DNA of 64,000 nt, from contig CAJGZL010000001.1 in assembly GCA_904846145.1 (NCBI GenBank), positions 2,356,001-2,420,000 on the forward strand, given 5' to 3'. The notes under the pieces are model-generated. The model was not told the origin of the DNA. It ran no database searches and worked only from the letters and a program-made list of their open reading frames with translations. Shown here in pieces: positions 18,252-27,059 of this stretch; the stretch's first letter is position 1, and every line of letters starts with the position of its first letter. A program made the position numbers and the translations under genes. The stretch is from Psychrobacter immobilis. Lineage in GTDB: Bacteria; Pseudomonadota; Gammaproteobacteria; Pseudomonadales; Moraxellaceae.

Positions 18252-19910
18252 TTAAGCTAAAATACGCCAAATAACGAATAACACTGCCAAAATATAAAAT
18301 ATTGGTGCAAACCATTCCACTTGCGTTGCGATGGCAGTATTTATTCCAAAGCCTGCCAAGGCGATCCAATCACGGCGACGATCGTTGAGCATATCAGCAC
18401 GGATTTGCTGGATTTCACGCAGTTGACTGTCTTGCCTTGAGCCTTGCGATGCTAGACTTTGCAAGCCTTGATCTAGCAGTTTAGGTATGTCAGTGGCGGA
18501 TAATAAAATCTCTGGTAACTGCTGACGTAATTGTTGTAAATTACGCACAGGATCGAGCTGCTCTTTAATCCAACCACTCAAGATAGGCTTCGCAAGTGAC
18601 CAAATATCCAGATCGGGATATAACTCGCGACCTAATCCCTCGACATGTACCAAGGTTTTGAGTAGTAGCATCAGCTGCGGTGGAATGCTCATATGGTGGC
18701 GACGCGCGATATCTAATATCTGCATCAAGACGCCAGCAAAATCAATCTCATTGATAGATTTTGACAGCATAGGGCCAACCGTACGACTCATATCACGCAT
18801 CAAAGCGTGTTTGTCAGCACTGGGCGGTATCCAGCCTGCACGGCTCACAATATCGACTACTGCGGTAAAGTTATTATTCATAACCGCCAATAGCATACGG
18901 GCGACGATCAGCTGATCATCTTTGGATAGTGTGCCCATAATAGCGCAATCAAGACCGATGTAGCGTGGCTCATAGCCCAAGCTGGCAGGCTGCGCATCAT
19001 TGCCTAAGAGGCTAACAGGTGGTGTCTCTACAAAGACATTGCCTGGGTGCATATCAGCATGAAAAAAGTTATCACGAAACACTTGAGTGAAGAATATCGT
19101 TAGACCTTTTTGCGCTAAGATAGCGCGATCATAGCCCAGCTTATCAAACAGCTCAATATTTGAGATCGGCACACCTTGAATACGCTCCATAACGATGACG
19201 TTTTTGGCGGCAGCATAGACCTCGGGTACGTACATCAGCGCTGAGTCTAAAAAGTTATTGCGCATCTTAGTGGTATTATCAGCCTCTAGCGTCAAGTCCA
19301 GCTCATTGAGCATGACCTGCCGATAGTCTTCAACTAAATCGATAATATGGATAGCCCGTGCCGCTTCAACCCGTGCAGATACCCAGCTGGCAAGCTCGCG
19401 CAACAGCTCAAAATCAGTAATAATAGTGTCACGTATATCAGGGCGCACTACTTTGACCACTACTTCACGCTGATCGTGTAGGGCGGCGCTATGGACTTGT
19501 GCGATAGAAGCAGCAGCTAAAGGCTTGACATCAAAGCGAGCAAATAAAGTCTCGATAGACTGACCCAAACCATGCTTTGGATCTTGAATTTGCGCGATAG
19601 CAATATTGGGGTCAAAGGATTTAACCTTGTCTTGCAGCTGTACCAGTTGATCGATGATATTAGGTGGCACTAAATCACGACGAGTCGAGAGCAATTGACC
19701 TAATTTAAGGAACAGCGTGCCCATGTCTTCTAATGCATACTTAATGCCATTAGGCTGATGCTTCTTACCCCAAGCAGCAGGATGCATACGGATTAAGCGC
19801 GCTATCGGTCGTAACTGCGGCGCGTCCTCGATTGAAATATGAGTATCAATGCGATATTTCGCTGCAATGTGTAATAGCTCGCGGAGACGTTTTTGATAGG
19901 ATAAAAGCAT
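18252..19910 (-). CDS. ubiB: Ubiquinone biosynthesis ATPase/kinase-like protein UbiB
   Basis: ABC1/ADCK/UbiB family protein needed for ubiquinone synthesis. It has an atypical protein-kinase-like fold with ATPase activity and acts at the inner membrane. Signature KxGQ motif in LFLKLGQLLSTRRDLVP, the Ala-rich loop AAASIAQVHSA replacing the Gly-rich loop, VVKVVRPDI with the ATP Lys, FHADMHPGN catalytic loop and GLDCAIMG metal loop. Two C-terminal transmembrane helices at about 507-552. Length 552 aa is usual. Last gene of ubiE-ubiJ-ubiB. Confidence 0.95.
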   Translation of the reverse strand: MLLSYQKRLRELLHIAAKYRIDTHISIEDAPQLRPIARLIRMHPAAWGKKHQPNGIKYALEDMGTLFLKLGQLLSTRRDLVPPNIIDQLVQLQDKVKSFDPNIAIAQIQDPKHGLGQSIETLFARFDVKPLAAASIAQVHSAALHDQREVVVKVVRPDIRDTIITDFELLRELASWVSARVEAARAIHIIDLVEDYRQVMLNELDLTLEADNTTKMRNNFLDSALMYVPEVYAAAKNVIVMERIQGVPISNIELFDKLGYDRAILAQKGLTIFFTQVFRDNFFHADMHPGNVFVETPPVSLLGNDAQPASLGYEPRYIGLDCAIMGTLSKDDQLIVARMLLAVMNNNFTAVVDIVSRAGWIPPSADKHALMRDMSRTVGPMLSKSINEIDFAGVLMQILDIARRHHMSIPPQLMLLLKTLVHVEGLGRELYPDLDIWSLAKPILSGWIKEQLDPVRNLQQLRQQLPEILLSATDIPKLLDQGLQSLASQGSRQDSQLREIQQIRADMLNDRRRDWIALAGFGINTAIATQVEWFAPIFYILAVLFVIWRILA

Positions 19911-20007
19911 GGGTATTGATTACTCTAAATAAGTACTTTCTATAGATGACGGTTAGCTAAATAGGGTTTTCATACGCTATTTTAGCAAATCATAGCTAGG
20001 TTGATTT

Positions 20008-20034
20008 GGTGGGTTACGCTTGAGCTAACCCACC
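20008..20034. repeat. GC-rich hairpin between ubiB and ubiJ
   Basis: GGTGGGTTA / TAACCCACC, perfect 9-bp arms with a 9-nt loop. No T run. A similar word (GTGGGTTAG...CCTACGC, read on minus) occurs at 38127-38146, hinting at a dispersed palindromic unit. Confidence 0.45.
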
Positions 20035-20105
20035 CTACGCAAAACTTATTATTATAAAAAATTCATATAAGATTCTAGTTCGCACTTAAAATGAACTACT
20101 AAAAT

Positions 20106-20822
20106 CTAACTGTTTCTAAGCTTTGCTTGCTCTACCTTGATCGCCATTAATCTTGCTTCTTCACGCTCAATATCAGCGCGAAGTTTTAGCAGTTGCTGTT
20201 TAAGGTCATTGACCTCAGCTTTATCATCAGGGTCAGGCTCATTGGTACCAGCGACCTCATTAGCCCAAATACTCACATCGTCAAAAGCACGTTTGGCGGT
20301 GTGACGTAAGCTCCATTTCAGCTGTTTGATGAGCAGCTGTAATTGACTGGCCATAGGCTTACCTATGATAGGCTCCAGCTGACCTGCAACATCAGGATCA
20401 AAACCTGCTATCAGCTGTTTTAATTGCATTAGTACGGTGTAATCTCCTGCAATAGGCAGATTGCCCTCAGCACCACGGATTAAGTTCAAGAGCTGCGCAG
20501 GATTATCAACGGTAATAGTACAGTCAGGGCTACTGTGAGCGATACGCGCCAGCTCAGCATCAGCACGGGCGCGCTCATCATAAGAGTCGGTATCATCAAC
20601 ATTCTTGCCACCACGGGGCTCAAATACACTAGCCGTCGTCACAGGCTCAAAACGCAGACGATCATGATTGAATAAAATATCCAAATGAATCTCAGGTAGC
20701 GCCATATCTAAACGTAGTACTTTACCTGCCAAAGGTACCAGCCCAGCTTTGGTGATCTCATCGCTAGCAATAGCGATATTAATGAGCTTTTCGGCACCAG
20801 CCAATAAGAATACCGTAATCAT
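20106..20822 (-). CDS. ubiJ: Ubiquinone biosynthesis accessory factor UbiJ
   Basis: SCP2-like lipid-binding protein that, in E. coli, supports the soluble Ubi complex. The 238-aa product begins with a hydrophobic helix (LLAGAEKLINIAIASD), continues through an SCP2-type domain (LAGKVLRLDMALPEIHLDILF...ITVDNPAQLLNLIRG) and ends in a charged coiled coil (DLKQQLLKLRADIEREEARLMAIK). Slightly longer than E. coli UbiJ (201 aa) owing to an acidic insert around residues 70-90. Its place between ubiE and ubiB is the conserved gammaproteobacterial order. Confidence 0.9.
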   Translation of the reverse strand: MITVFLLAGAEKLINIAIASDEITKAGLVPLAGKVLRLDMALPEIHLDILFNHDRLRFEPVTTASVFEPRGGKNVDDTDSYDERARADAELARIAHSSPDCTITVDNPAQLLNLIRGAEGNLPIAGDYTVLMQLKQLIAGFDPDVAGQLEPIIGKPMASQLQLLIKQLKWSLRHTAKRAFDDVSIWANEVAGTNEPDPDDKAEVNDLKQQLLKLRADIEREEARLMAIKVEQAKLRNS

Positions 20823-20955
20823 AAGACTCTCACCTATTAAATTAAATTAATCTTACAAACTCAGCTTAGCGTTTGGGTTTTTTAGCTGTTATTACGTTTT
20901 CTAATTATCAAACCCTCACGCTTTTAGCTTGTAAGGCTTTTATCTTACAAAGCTA

Positions 20956-22047
20956 TTAAGCCTTAAAGCCGCGATGCACCGCTACAATACCTGCGGTTAA
21001 ATTATGATAGTCACAATTATCAAATCCAGCTTGCTCCATCATCTGTTTTAGCGTCTGTTGATCAGGATGCATACGGATAGATTCTGCTAAATACTGATAA
21101 CTCTCTGAGTCATTAGCGATGATTTTGCCCATCATCGGCAGCGCGGTAAATGAGTATAGATCATAGGCTTTAGATAAAGGCTCAAAAATAGGCTTTGAGA
21201 ATTCCAAAATCAATAAACGACCGCCTGGCTTGAGGACACGATACATAGATTTTAAGGCAGCGTCTTTGTCAGTGACATTGCGCAGACCAAAGCTGATGGT
21301 GACTAAATCGAAGCTTTCGTCCTCAAAAGGCGCAAGCGTTTCAGCATTAGCCAGTACAAAGTCGACGTTATTGCAGCCTGCATTAATCAAGCGCTCGCGA
21401 CCCACTTCTAACATCGCCGCATTAATATCAGACAACACTACATGACCATTACGACCGACCTCACGGCTGAATACTTTAGCCAAATCACCCGTACCACCAG
21501 CGATATCTAAGACGTGCTGACCTGCACGAACGCCTGATAAGCTAATAGCGTAGCGCTTCCACAGGCGATGAATACCAAATGACATCAAGTCATTCATAAT
21601 GTCGTATTTTTTGGCAACTGAGGTGAACACATCGGCGACGCGAGCTTGCTTTTCCGCTTTATTGACTGTTTTGTAGCCAAAATGAGTTTGCTCAGCGCCG
21701 TCAGTGTCAGCAGTATGCGGATTGTTAATATCATCACGCTGATTGAAGAGTGTTTGCTGGGTAGCTAATTTATTGGCAATGGGTGCACCATCTTTACTGC
21801 TTGGCGCCTTTTTATGATTACTGTTATCAGGGTCAGGCATCGTTGTTTGTTGACCCTGAGGCGCGCCAAGGGGCAAGTCTGCCACTTGGGTAAAGCTATC
21901 CGCAGTAGGTAAAGGGCTTTGACGCGCTTGGGCTTGCGCGCTGATATTCTGCTGCTGAGCTATGCTATCTTTGATAAGTTTGTCTTGGATCTGACTTTGA
22001 GAAGTAGGGCTAGTATCTGTAGCGTTCGTATTGATAGGGTCGCTCAT
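20956..22047 (-). CDS. ubiE: Ubiquinone/menaquinone C-methyltransferase UbiE
   Basis: SAM-dependent methyltransferase acting on the quinone ring. The conserved domain starts at about residue 120 ([24 protein letters not shown]) with the SAM motif [21 protein letters not shown] and [17 protein letters not shown]. At 363 aa it carries a Gln/Ser/Asp-rich leader of about 118 residues absent from the usual 250-aa enzyme. The start at 22047 has AAGAG about 10 bp upstream; M70 is the only plausible internal ATG before the core. First gene of ubiE-ubiJ-ubiB. Confidence 0.93.
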   Translation of the reverse strand: MSDPINTNATDTSPTSQSQIQDKLIKDSIAQQQNISAQAQARQSPLPTADSFTQVADLPLGAPQGQQTTMPDPDNSNHKKAPSSKDGAPIANKLATQQTLFNQRDDINNPHTADTDGAEQTHFGYKTVNKAEKQARVADVFTSVAKKYDIMNDLMSFGIHRLWKRYAISLSGVRAGQHVLDIAGGTGDLAKVFSREVGRNGHVVLSDINAAMLEVGRERLINAGCNNVDFVLANAETLAPFEDESFDLVTISFGLRNVTDKDAALKSMYRVLKPGGRLLILEFSKPIFEPLSKAYDLYSFTALPMMGKIIANDSESYQYLAESIRMHPDQQTLKQMMEQAGFDNCDYHNLTAGIVAVHRGFKA

Positions 22048-22184
22048 AAAGTTATCTCTTCACTTATAATACAAAGAATGGGTAATATAAAGTATGGGTT
22101 TTAAAGTATAGTTTTTTAACCAAAACCAGCTGTATATTGCGGCTAGTTTTGATTAAATAGATTTTTCTTATTAGGGTCAGGCTA

Positions 22185-22895
22185 TCATACCTCAAACGCT
22201 GCTATCTTGCCGTCATTATCAGTGGCATGAACCTGATCAATGATCTCAAGTTCACGTTTGCAAAACGGATCAATAAAGCTGCCAACACTCTTAAGGGGTT
22301 TCATCGCCGCAAAACCTGCATCCATAAAGTCATACAAAGGCTGATAATTATGGCGATAGGCGGTGCTCTTGGCTAATCCAAACGCTTTACGCAGCACGAA
22401 TGAATTTAGGTACTTATCAGTACGATAGCAGACGTCTTTTAGATTGTTTATCTGAGTACGGCGCTCGCCTGCTTCATCAACACTGCGATAAGCGGCGAGC
22501 ATATTATCTTCATTCACGGATAGATTATTAGCGATTAGCCACTGTGCTAAGTGCATATCCAACTCAATGGCTAATATAGCCGCCTGAATAGCCAAGCTGC
22601 CTGTCTCCAAAGCAGATTCTTTAGCCAAACGCTCAAGCTTTTTGGCTTTGGGCAAGATACGCTCTAATTGCTTAGCTAATAGTTTAAAGTCATCACCGCC
22701 ATAAAGCTGAGTAATAAAGTAATCGGCCATAGGCTTATTTTTTGGCTGTTCAAACAGTTCACGATGCGTGGCTTGGATACGGGCACGCTGCCAAGCCTGT
22801 ACTTCATTGAGCTTATCATTAAGTGCTTGATCTTCATGATAAGGCAGTGCCCAATAATGCGTTAAGTGACGTTGTAATTCTGTTAGAGCGGCCAT
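22185..22895 (-). CDS. Conserved protein of unknown function, tandem paralogue 2
   Basis: 236 aa, entirely helical by appearance, no signal peptide or membrane segment. Conserved blocks shared with the neighbouring copy are HYWALPYHED, VQAWQRARIQ, YFITQLYGG, LPKAKKLERL, NNLKDVCYRTDKYLNSF, AFGLAKSTAYR and GFAAMKPLKSVGSFIDPFC. I believe it belongs to the Moraxellaceae/Pseudomonas family labelled 'FFLEELY motif protein', with YF(I/L)TQLYGG in the motif place; no function is known. 54 bp downstream of its paralogue. Confidence 0.8.
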   Translation of the reverse strand: MAALTELQRHLTHYWALPYHEDQALNDKLNEVQAWQRARIQATHRELFEQPKNKPMADYFITQLYGGDDFKLLAKQLERILPKAKKLERLAKESALETGSLAIQAAILAIELDMHLAQWLIANNLSVNEDNMLAAYRSVDEAGERRTQINNLKDVCYRTDKYLNSFVLRKAFGLAKSTAYRHNYQPLYDFMDAGFAAMKPLKSVGSFIDPFCKRELEIIDQVHATDNDGKIAAFEV

Positions 22896-22949
22896 AATCG
22901 ATAATCCTATTGCTTTTATTGAATGTGAAAAACTTTAAAATGAAACCGT

Positions 22950-23660
22950 CTATAATACAGTAAATGGGTCAATATTGCCGTCTTTATCCTGCTGTATTCT
23001 ATCAATAATCATCATCTCGCGCGCGCAAAACGGGTCGATAAAACTACTAACGCTATCCAATGGTTTCATAGCGTCAAATCCTGCCTCGACAAAGTCGTAG
23101 AGCAGCTGATAATTAAGTCTATAAACCGTGCTCTTAGCGAGCTGAAAGGCTTTATGCAAAAAGAACGAATTTAAGTATTTATCGGTACGGTAGCAGACCT
23201 CTTTTAGATTATTGATCTGGTTACGACGCGCATCGGACTCATCAAGCGTACTATAAGCGAGCATAATGTTGTGCTCATTAGCCGGTAGATCATGAGAAAT
23301 GAGCCACTGGGCCAAATGCAAATCCAGCTCAACCGCCAAAACAGCCGCTTCAATCGCCATGCTACCTGTGGTCAAAGCAGACTCTTTTATTAAACTCTCA
23401 AGCTTTTTGGCTTTGGGTAAAACACGCGCTAGTTGAATGGCAAGTAATTTAAACTCTTTACCACCATATAATTGAGTCAAAAAATAGTTTGCCATCAGCT
23501 GATGGTTAGGCTGCGCAAATAATTCGCTATGCGTACGCTGAATACGTATACGCTGCCACGCTTGTACTTCGTTAAGTACCGTATTAAGCTTGGGATCATC
23601 ATGATAAGGCAATGCCCAGTAACGCTTTAAGTGTTGTTGTAACTCTACAAAAGCAGTCAT
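22950..23660 (-). CDS. Conserved protein of unknown function, tandem paralogue 1
   Basis: 236 aa, clearly homologous over its whole length to the gene 54 bp downstream (same length, same blocks: RYWALPYHDD, VQAWQRIRIQRTH, YFLTQLYGG, NNLKEVCYRTDKYLNSF, YDFVEAGFDAMKPLDSVSSFIDPFC). The two arose by tandem duplication and have since diverged widely. All-helical, cytoplasmic by appearance. Function unknown; the IS982 element lies about 190 bp upstream of its start. Confidence 0.8.
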   Translation of the reverse strand: MTAFVELQQHLKRYWALPYHDDPKLNTVLNEVQAWQRIRIQRTHSELFAQPNHQLMANYFLTQLYGGKEFKLLAIQLARVLPKAKKLESLIKESALTTGSMAIEAAVLAVELDLHLAQWLISHDLPANEHNIMLAYSTLDESDARRNQINNLKEVCYRTDKYLNSFFLHKAFQLAKSTVYRLNYQLLYDFVEAGFDAMKPLDSVSSFIDPFCAREMMIIDRIQQDKDGNIDPFTVL

Positions 23661-23844
23661 GACAGCCAGTCCTGTATAATTTTAAACCGTTAAACCCTCA
23701 AATCATTTAACCGTAGAACGCTAAGCTATAAAACATAAATGACAAACCACAATAAATCTTTAGCTATAAAAACGTTAGCTCTAAGAGTAAGCAATCAACT
23801 ATCTAAAAATAATTATAAGTCCAAGAATAGGTATAAGGACTTAT

Positions 23845-23851
23845 TATGGAT
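23845..23851. repeat. Left target-site duplication of the IS982 element
   Basis: TATGGAT, repeated exactly at 24832-24838 on the other side of the element. Confidence 0.85.
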
Positions 23852-24831
23852 ACCCCACTCTCAACTTGAAATAAGCAAATCAAACTGAAGAGGCGGATTA
23901 CCAAGTTTTTTGTTGAGTACAAAGCACAGATTGTGTGAAAGAATCTTACGAATCAATCGATGAGACAAATGCCATAAATCTCTTGCTCGTACCCTTTGTA
24001 TATTAAATCGTTCTGATAGCTGACCAATGACTGTTTCAACGATACGGCGGGCTTTCATTAGCCGCCTTACCACAGGTTTGGGTCTATCCTCTTTCATGTT
24101 GGCTCTGAGTGGCGTTTGTAAATCCACGCCTTGAGCGTCGTAGTACGATGTCAGACTAGGGCTGATATACCCTTTATCAGCGCCAAGTAGCCCATGAATA
24201 TGAGTGGTGATTTCTGGGGCAACCGCTCTTTCATCAACATTGGCAGGAGCAAAGGTAAAGCCTTTAATCATGCCCGATAAGTTAACAAGCAAATGGCCTT
24301 CAAAGCCATAGTACCTCTCTTGCTTAGCGGCACAGTAGCTAAAAGCTGCTAAGTCTTGATAATTCTTATGCCGATAAGCGCGTCCATAATGACAGACGGG
24401 TATCGGAAAGCCATCCATAAAATGAATGTTGTCACGGCCTTCAATTTGACTGACTTTATCTTGTATCTGCTGTTTGACTTGCCACAGATTGGCGCAATGC
24501 TTTGCGAAGTTAGGGTATGAGCCGATGGCTGGAAACCAGTCTTGCCAATGCTGGGTAAAGTATTGCCAAATTTGTTTGTCTTGATCAAGGTGTAAAAATT
24601 CACCGACCATCTCCATGCAAATAACCTCAGGATCACTTAGCTTTGGCGCATAACCTGCACTTCGCAAGGGTTTGGTGACGACTATTTTGTAATATTGCTC
24701 TACCATTAAATAGATATTGATGATAAATTCGTCTATGGGCATCTCACAACTCCATTGTATTCTTGGTCGAAAACAATAGATTAGTGAGGTGCTCTTCTTT
24801 TTTCAATCACTTTCGAAGTTGAGAGTGGGGT
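23852..24831 (-). mobile_element. IS982-family insertion sequence, complete
   Basis: 980-bp element bounded by perfect 16-bp inverted repeats ACCCCACTCTCAACTT (23852-23867) and AAGTTGAGAGTGGGGT (24816-24831), with a 7-bp direct target duplication TATGGAT. One transposase gene fills it, and its stop codon lies inside the left terminal repeat. Intact ends, exact duplication and an open transposase frame suggest a recent insertion, between genes and without disrupting a recognisable one. Confidence 0.93.
23861..24742 (-). CDS. IS982 family transposase
   Basis: DDE transposase of 293 aa. The catalytic acidic residues are visible in HFMDGFPIPVC (first Asp), LLGADKGY (second Asp) and RRIVETVIGQLSERF (Glu), with the N-terminal LSDPEVICMEMVGEFL typical of IS982. 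Full length with no frameshift, so probably functional. No good ribosome binding site precedes the start. Confidence 0.93.
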   Translation of the reverse strand: MPIDEFIINIYLMVEQYYKIVVTKPLRSAGYAPKLSDPEVICMEMVGEFLHLDQDKQIWQYFTQHWQDWFPAIGSYPNFAKHCANLWQVKQQIQDKVSQIEGRDNIHFMDGFPIPVCHYGRAYRHKNYQDLAAFSYCAAKQERYYGFEGHLLVNLSGMIKGFTFAPANVDERAVAPEITTHIHGLLGADKGYISPSLTSYYDAQGVDLQTPLRANMKEDRPKPVVRRLMKARRIVETVIGQLSERFNIQRVRARDLWHLSHRLIRKILSHNLCFVLNKKLGNPPLQFDLLISS

Positions 24832-24838
24832 TATGGAT
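24832..24838. repeat. Right target-site duplication of the IS982 element
   Basis: TATGGAT, the partner of 23845-23851. Confidence 0.85.
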
Positions 24839-24938
24839 ATTCTGTATAAGTAACAGTAAAAGAAAAGCGTGGCTAATACAAATGCCAAACTGTTACATAG
24901 CACAATTTTATAAGGATAAGGTGAATGCTATTATTAAG

Positions 24939-24967
24939 CCTAAAGCCTAAAGTCTAAAGCCTAAAAG
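24939..24967 (+). repeat. Heptanucleotide tandem repeat
   Basis: Four head-to-tail copies CCTAAAG, CCTAAAG, TCTAAAG, CCTAAAAG, about 100 bp upstream of the phosphotransferase start. Confidence 0.7.
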
Positions 24968-25064
24968 CAGGTTGAGTCTATCACTGCCTACTTATACAAA
25001 TGAGTGCCCACTTATATCAATGCCTAACTATTATAAAGAGTTTAATTATATAAAGAGTTTAACT

Positions 25065-26705
25065 ATGCCGAAGAATAAGTCCAAGCAAATAGTTTCAGCA
25101 ACCCATGATCAGGTTGACTCACAAGTCGTCAATGAGCGACTAATACCCAATCCTTTGAGCGAGTTCTCCTTAAATAAAGATGAGCTAAGATTAGCACTAG
25201 TCACCGCTCAATTTGCGCTGCGTGCCACTCGCCAGCAAACGCCGTCATCAACGAGTAGGCCCACAGGGTTATTAGTACTCGTGAATGGTATGGAGCAGGC
25301 AGGTAAGGGTCAGGCAGTCAAGCAATTACGCCAGTGGGTCGATCCGCGCCTATTAAAGGTCGAGGCTACTATCGGCTATCCACCACAAGATTATCAACCT
25401 ATTTGGCAAGCACATACGCAAGCTATGCCGCGCCACGGCGATGTGATGGTGTATTTTGGTAACTGGTATGCCGATCTGCTATATAACATCATGCGCATGA
25501 TAAGTGAAAGTGAAGATAAAAAGAGCGAAAGCTCAGCTAATTTATCAGCGCTACCTATCACTGAGTGGCAAAACTATCTACAGCAACAGCTGGATCAGCT
25601 CGACGCTTTTGAGCGCGACTTGGCGGTTAATCAAACCAAAGTATTAAAATGCTGGTTTCATATCGATGCCGAAACCCTAAAAGAGAGACTAAATGATGAT
25701 GACGTAGACCCGCAGTTTTTGTATCAGATTGACTGGAATGATACTGAGATAGTCGAGCAGTTCAATAAGGTTGCCACCGCTCTATTACGCGAGCAGGGTG
25801 ATTGGATCATCATAGATGGTAGTGATAAAGAACAAGCAACTACTAGCTTTTGTCACGAGGTATTGCACGCGATGCAAAGAGCCTTAGCGAGTAGTCGTGA
25901 ATCTGAATCTGCGCTTGAAGCGTTGGCTGACGAGCCAGCTGAATCTACCAGCCATACTAATAAGTTTGGGGCTGCTGATATTCCCAAGCCATTAACTAAG
26001 ATAAAAGACCCTGATTTGGACAAGTCAGACTACCGTGAGCAATTAGCAGACAAACAAGCCAAATTTGCCAAGCTCATACGCGCTCGTAATGGTCGCCATG
26101 TGGTATTTGCTTTTGAGGGTATGGATGCAGCAGGCAAAGGCGGCGCTATCAAGCGCATGGTAGCGCCACTCGATCCACGTGAATATCAAATCTATAACAT
26201 CGGTGCGCCGATGCTTTATGAGCTACAGCACCCTTATTTATGGCGATTTTGGACGCGGTTGCCCAATGAGCAAACCGATCGCATTAGCCGTATCGCCATC
26301 TTTGATCGTACTTGGTATGGGCGAGTATTAGTTGAACGTATTGAAGCGTTTGCCAAGCCCCATGAGTGGCAACGTGCTTATGATGAAATCAACCGCTTTG
26401 AGACTGACTTGGTCGATGCAGGAACGCTGGTGATCAAATACTGGCTGGCGATTGATAAGGAGGAGCAATTAGAGCGCTTTGAGGCTCGCGCCGATACGCC
26501 GCACAAGCAGTTTAAGCTCACCGATGATGATTGGCGCAATCGTGATAACTGGAGCAACTACGTGCAAGCGGCAGCTGATATGCTGGCACGTACTGACACT
26601 GAAGCTGCGCCTTGGTGCATTATTGCAACTAACGATAAGCGTAGTGCGCGTTTGCAAGTGTTGGATCACGCCATCAAGCAGCTTGAAGCGATGATAAAAG
26701 CTTAA
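25065..26705 (+). CDS. pap: Polyphosphate:AMP phosphotransferase (class II PPK2, two-domain)
   Basis: Transfers phosphate from polyphosphate to AMP, giving ADP. Two fused PPK2 domains: the N-terminal one (about 45-290) has a degenerate P-loop GMEQAGKGQ, and the C-terminal one (about 320-545) the full GMDAAGKGGAIKR with lid-region FDRTWYGRVLVER and WLAIDKEEQLERF. This split fits the family, where the second domain is catalytic. The ATG at 25065 (MPKNKSKQ) has AAAGAG 8 bp upstream; the open frame extends 31 codons further, over short repeats, and those codons look noncoding. 546 aa. Next to a phosphate transporter. Confidence 0.92.
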   Translation: MPKNKSKQIVSATHDQVDSQVVNERLIPNPLSEFSLNKDELRLALVTAQFALRATRQQTPSSTSRPTGLLVLVNGMEQAGKGQAVKQLRQWVDPRLLKVEATIGYPPQDYQPIWQAHTQAMPRHGDVMVYFGNWYADLLYNIMRMISESEDKKSESSANLSALPITEWQNYLQQQLDQLDAFERDLAVNQTKVLKCWFHIDAETLKERLNDDDVDPQFLYQIDWNDTEIVEQFNKVATALLREQGDWIIIDGSDKEQATTSFCHEVLHAMQRALASSRESESALEALADEPAESTSHTNKFGAADIPKPLTKIKDPDLDKSDYREQLADKQAKFAKLIRARNGRHVVFAFEGMDAAGKGGAIKRMVAPLDPREYQIYNIGAPMLYELQHPYLWRFWTRLPNEQTDRISRIAIFDRTWYGRVLVERIEAFAKPHEWQRAYDEINRFETDLVDAGTLVIKYWLAIDKEEQLERFEARADTPHKQFKLTDDDWRNRDNWSNYVQAAADMLARTDTEAAPWCIIATNDKRSARLQVLDHAIKQLEAMIKA

Positions 26706-26965
26706 GGTTTTTATTAAGGCGCGTTTGCTGGGTCATACAATTACTTTGACAACGGTCTTAAAATAAACATAATAGGGTCGAAGGTTCAGACAGGGCCTAT
26801 TTTTGTAATAAATCACTTTATAGAAAAATAATCCTAGTGAAGTCTTAAATAAAACATTATTACGGCAATAAGCTTTATAATATGCCCGAAGTTTTTGCTT
26901 GGGCATAGTTAAGATGGCCTGCATTATACTTCACTTTTTTATCTCAAATATCATTACGTTACTTA
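26706..26965. other. Intergenic region between pap and pit
   Basis: About 260 bp, AT-rich, no coding signal; no terminator was recognised after pap. Ends in the palindrome listed separately. Confidence 0.4.
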
Positions 26966-27001
26966 CTATTTATACGATAACTAAAATTATCGTATAAATA
27001 G
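26966..27001. promoter_or_regulatory. Perfect 15-bp palindrome upstream of pit
   Basis: CTATTTATACGATAA / TTATCGTATAAATAG with a 6-nt loop. Beyond the perfect arms, pairing resumes (GTTA at 26958-26961 with TAAC at 27007-27010). It lies 58 bp before the pit start codon. There is no T run after it, so it is a better candidate for an operator or a leader RNA hairpin than for a terminator. It does not resemble a Pho box. Confidence 0.6.
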
Positions 27002-27059
27002 CAAGGTAACGGCATCAATCGTAGAGCCATCATTCAGCTTACGCAAGGCGTGTTAATCT

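Noticed and set aside
26733..26924. 63-codon minus-strand frame between pap and pit
   Set aside because: No ribosome binding site, no family resemblance, AT-driven.
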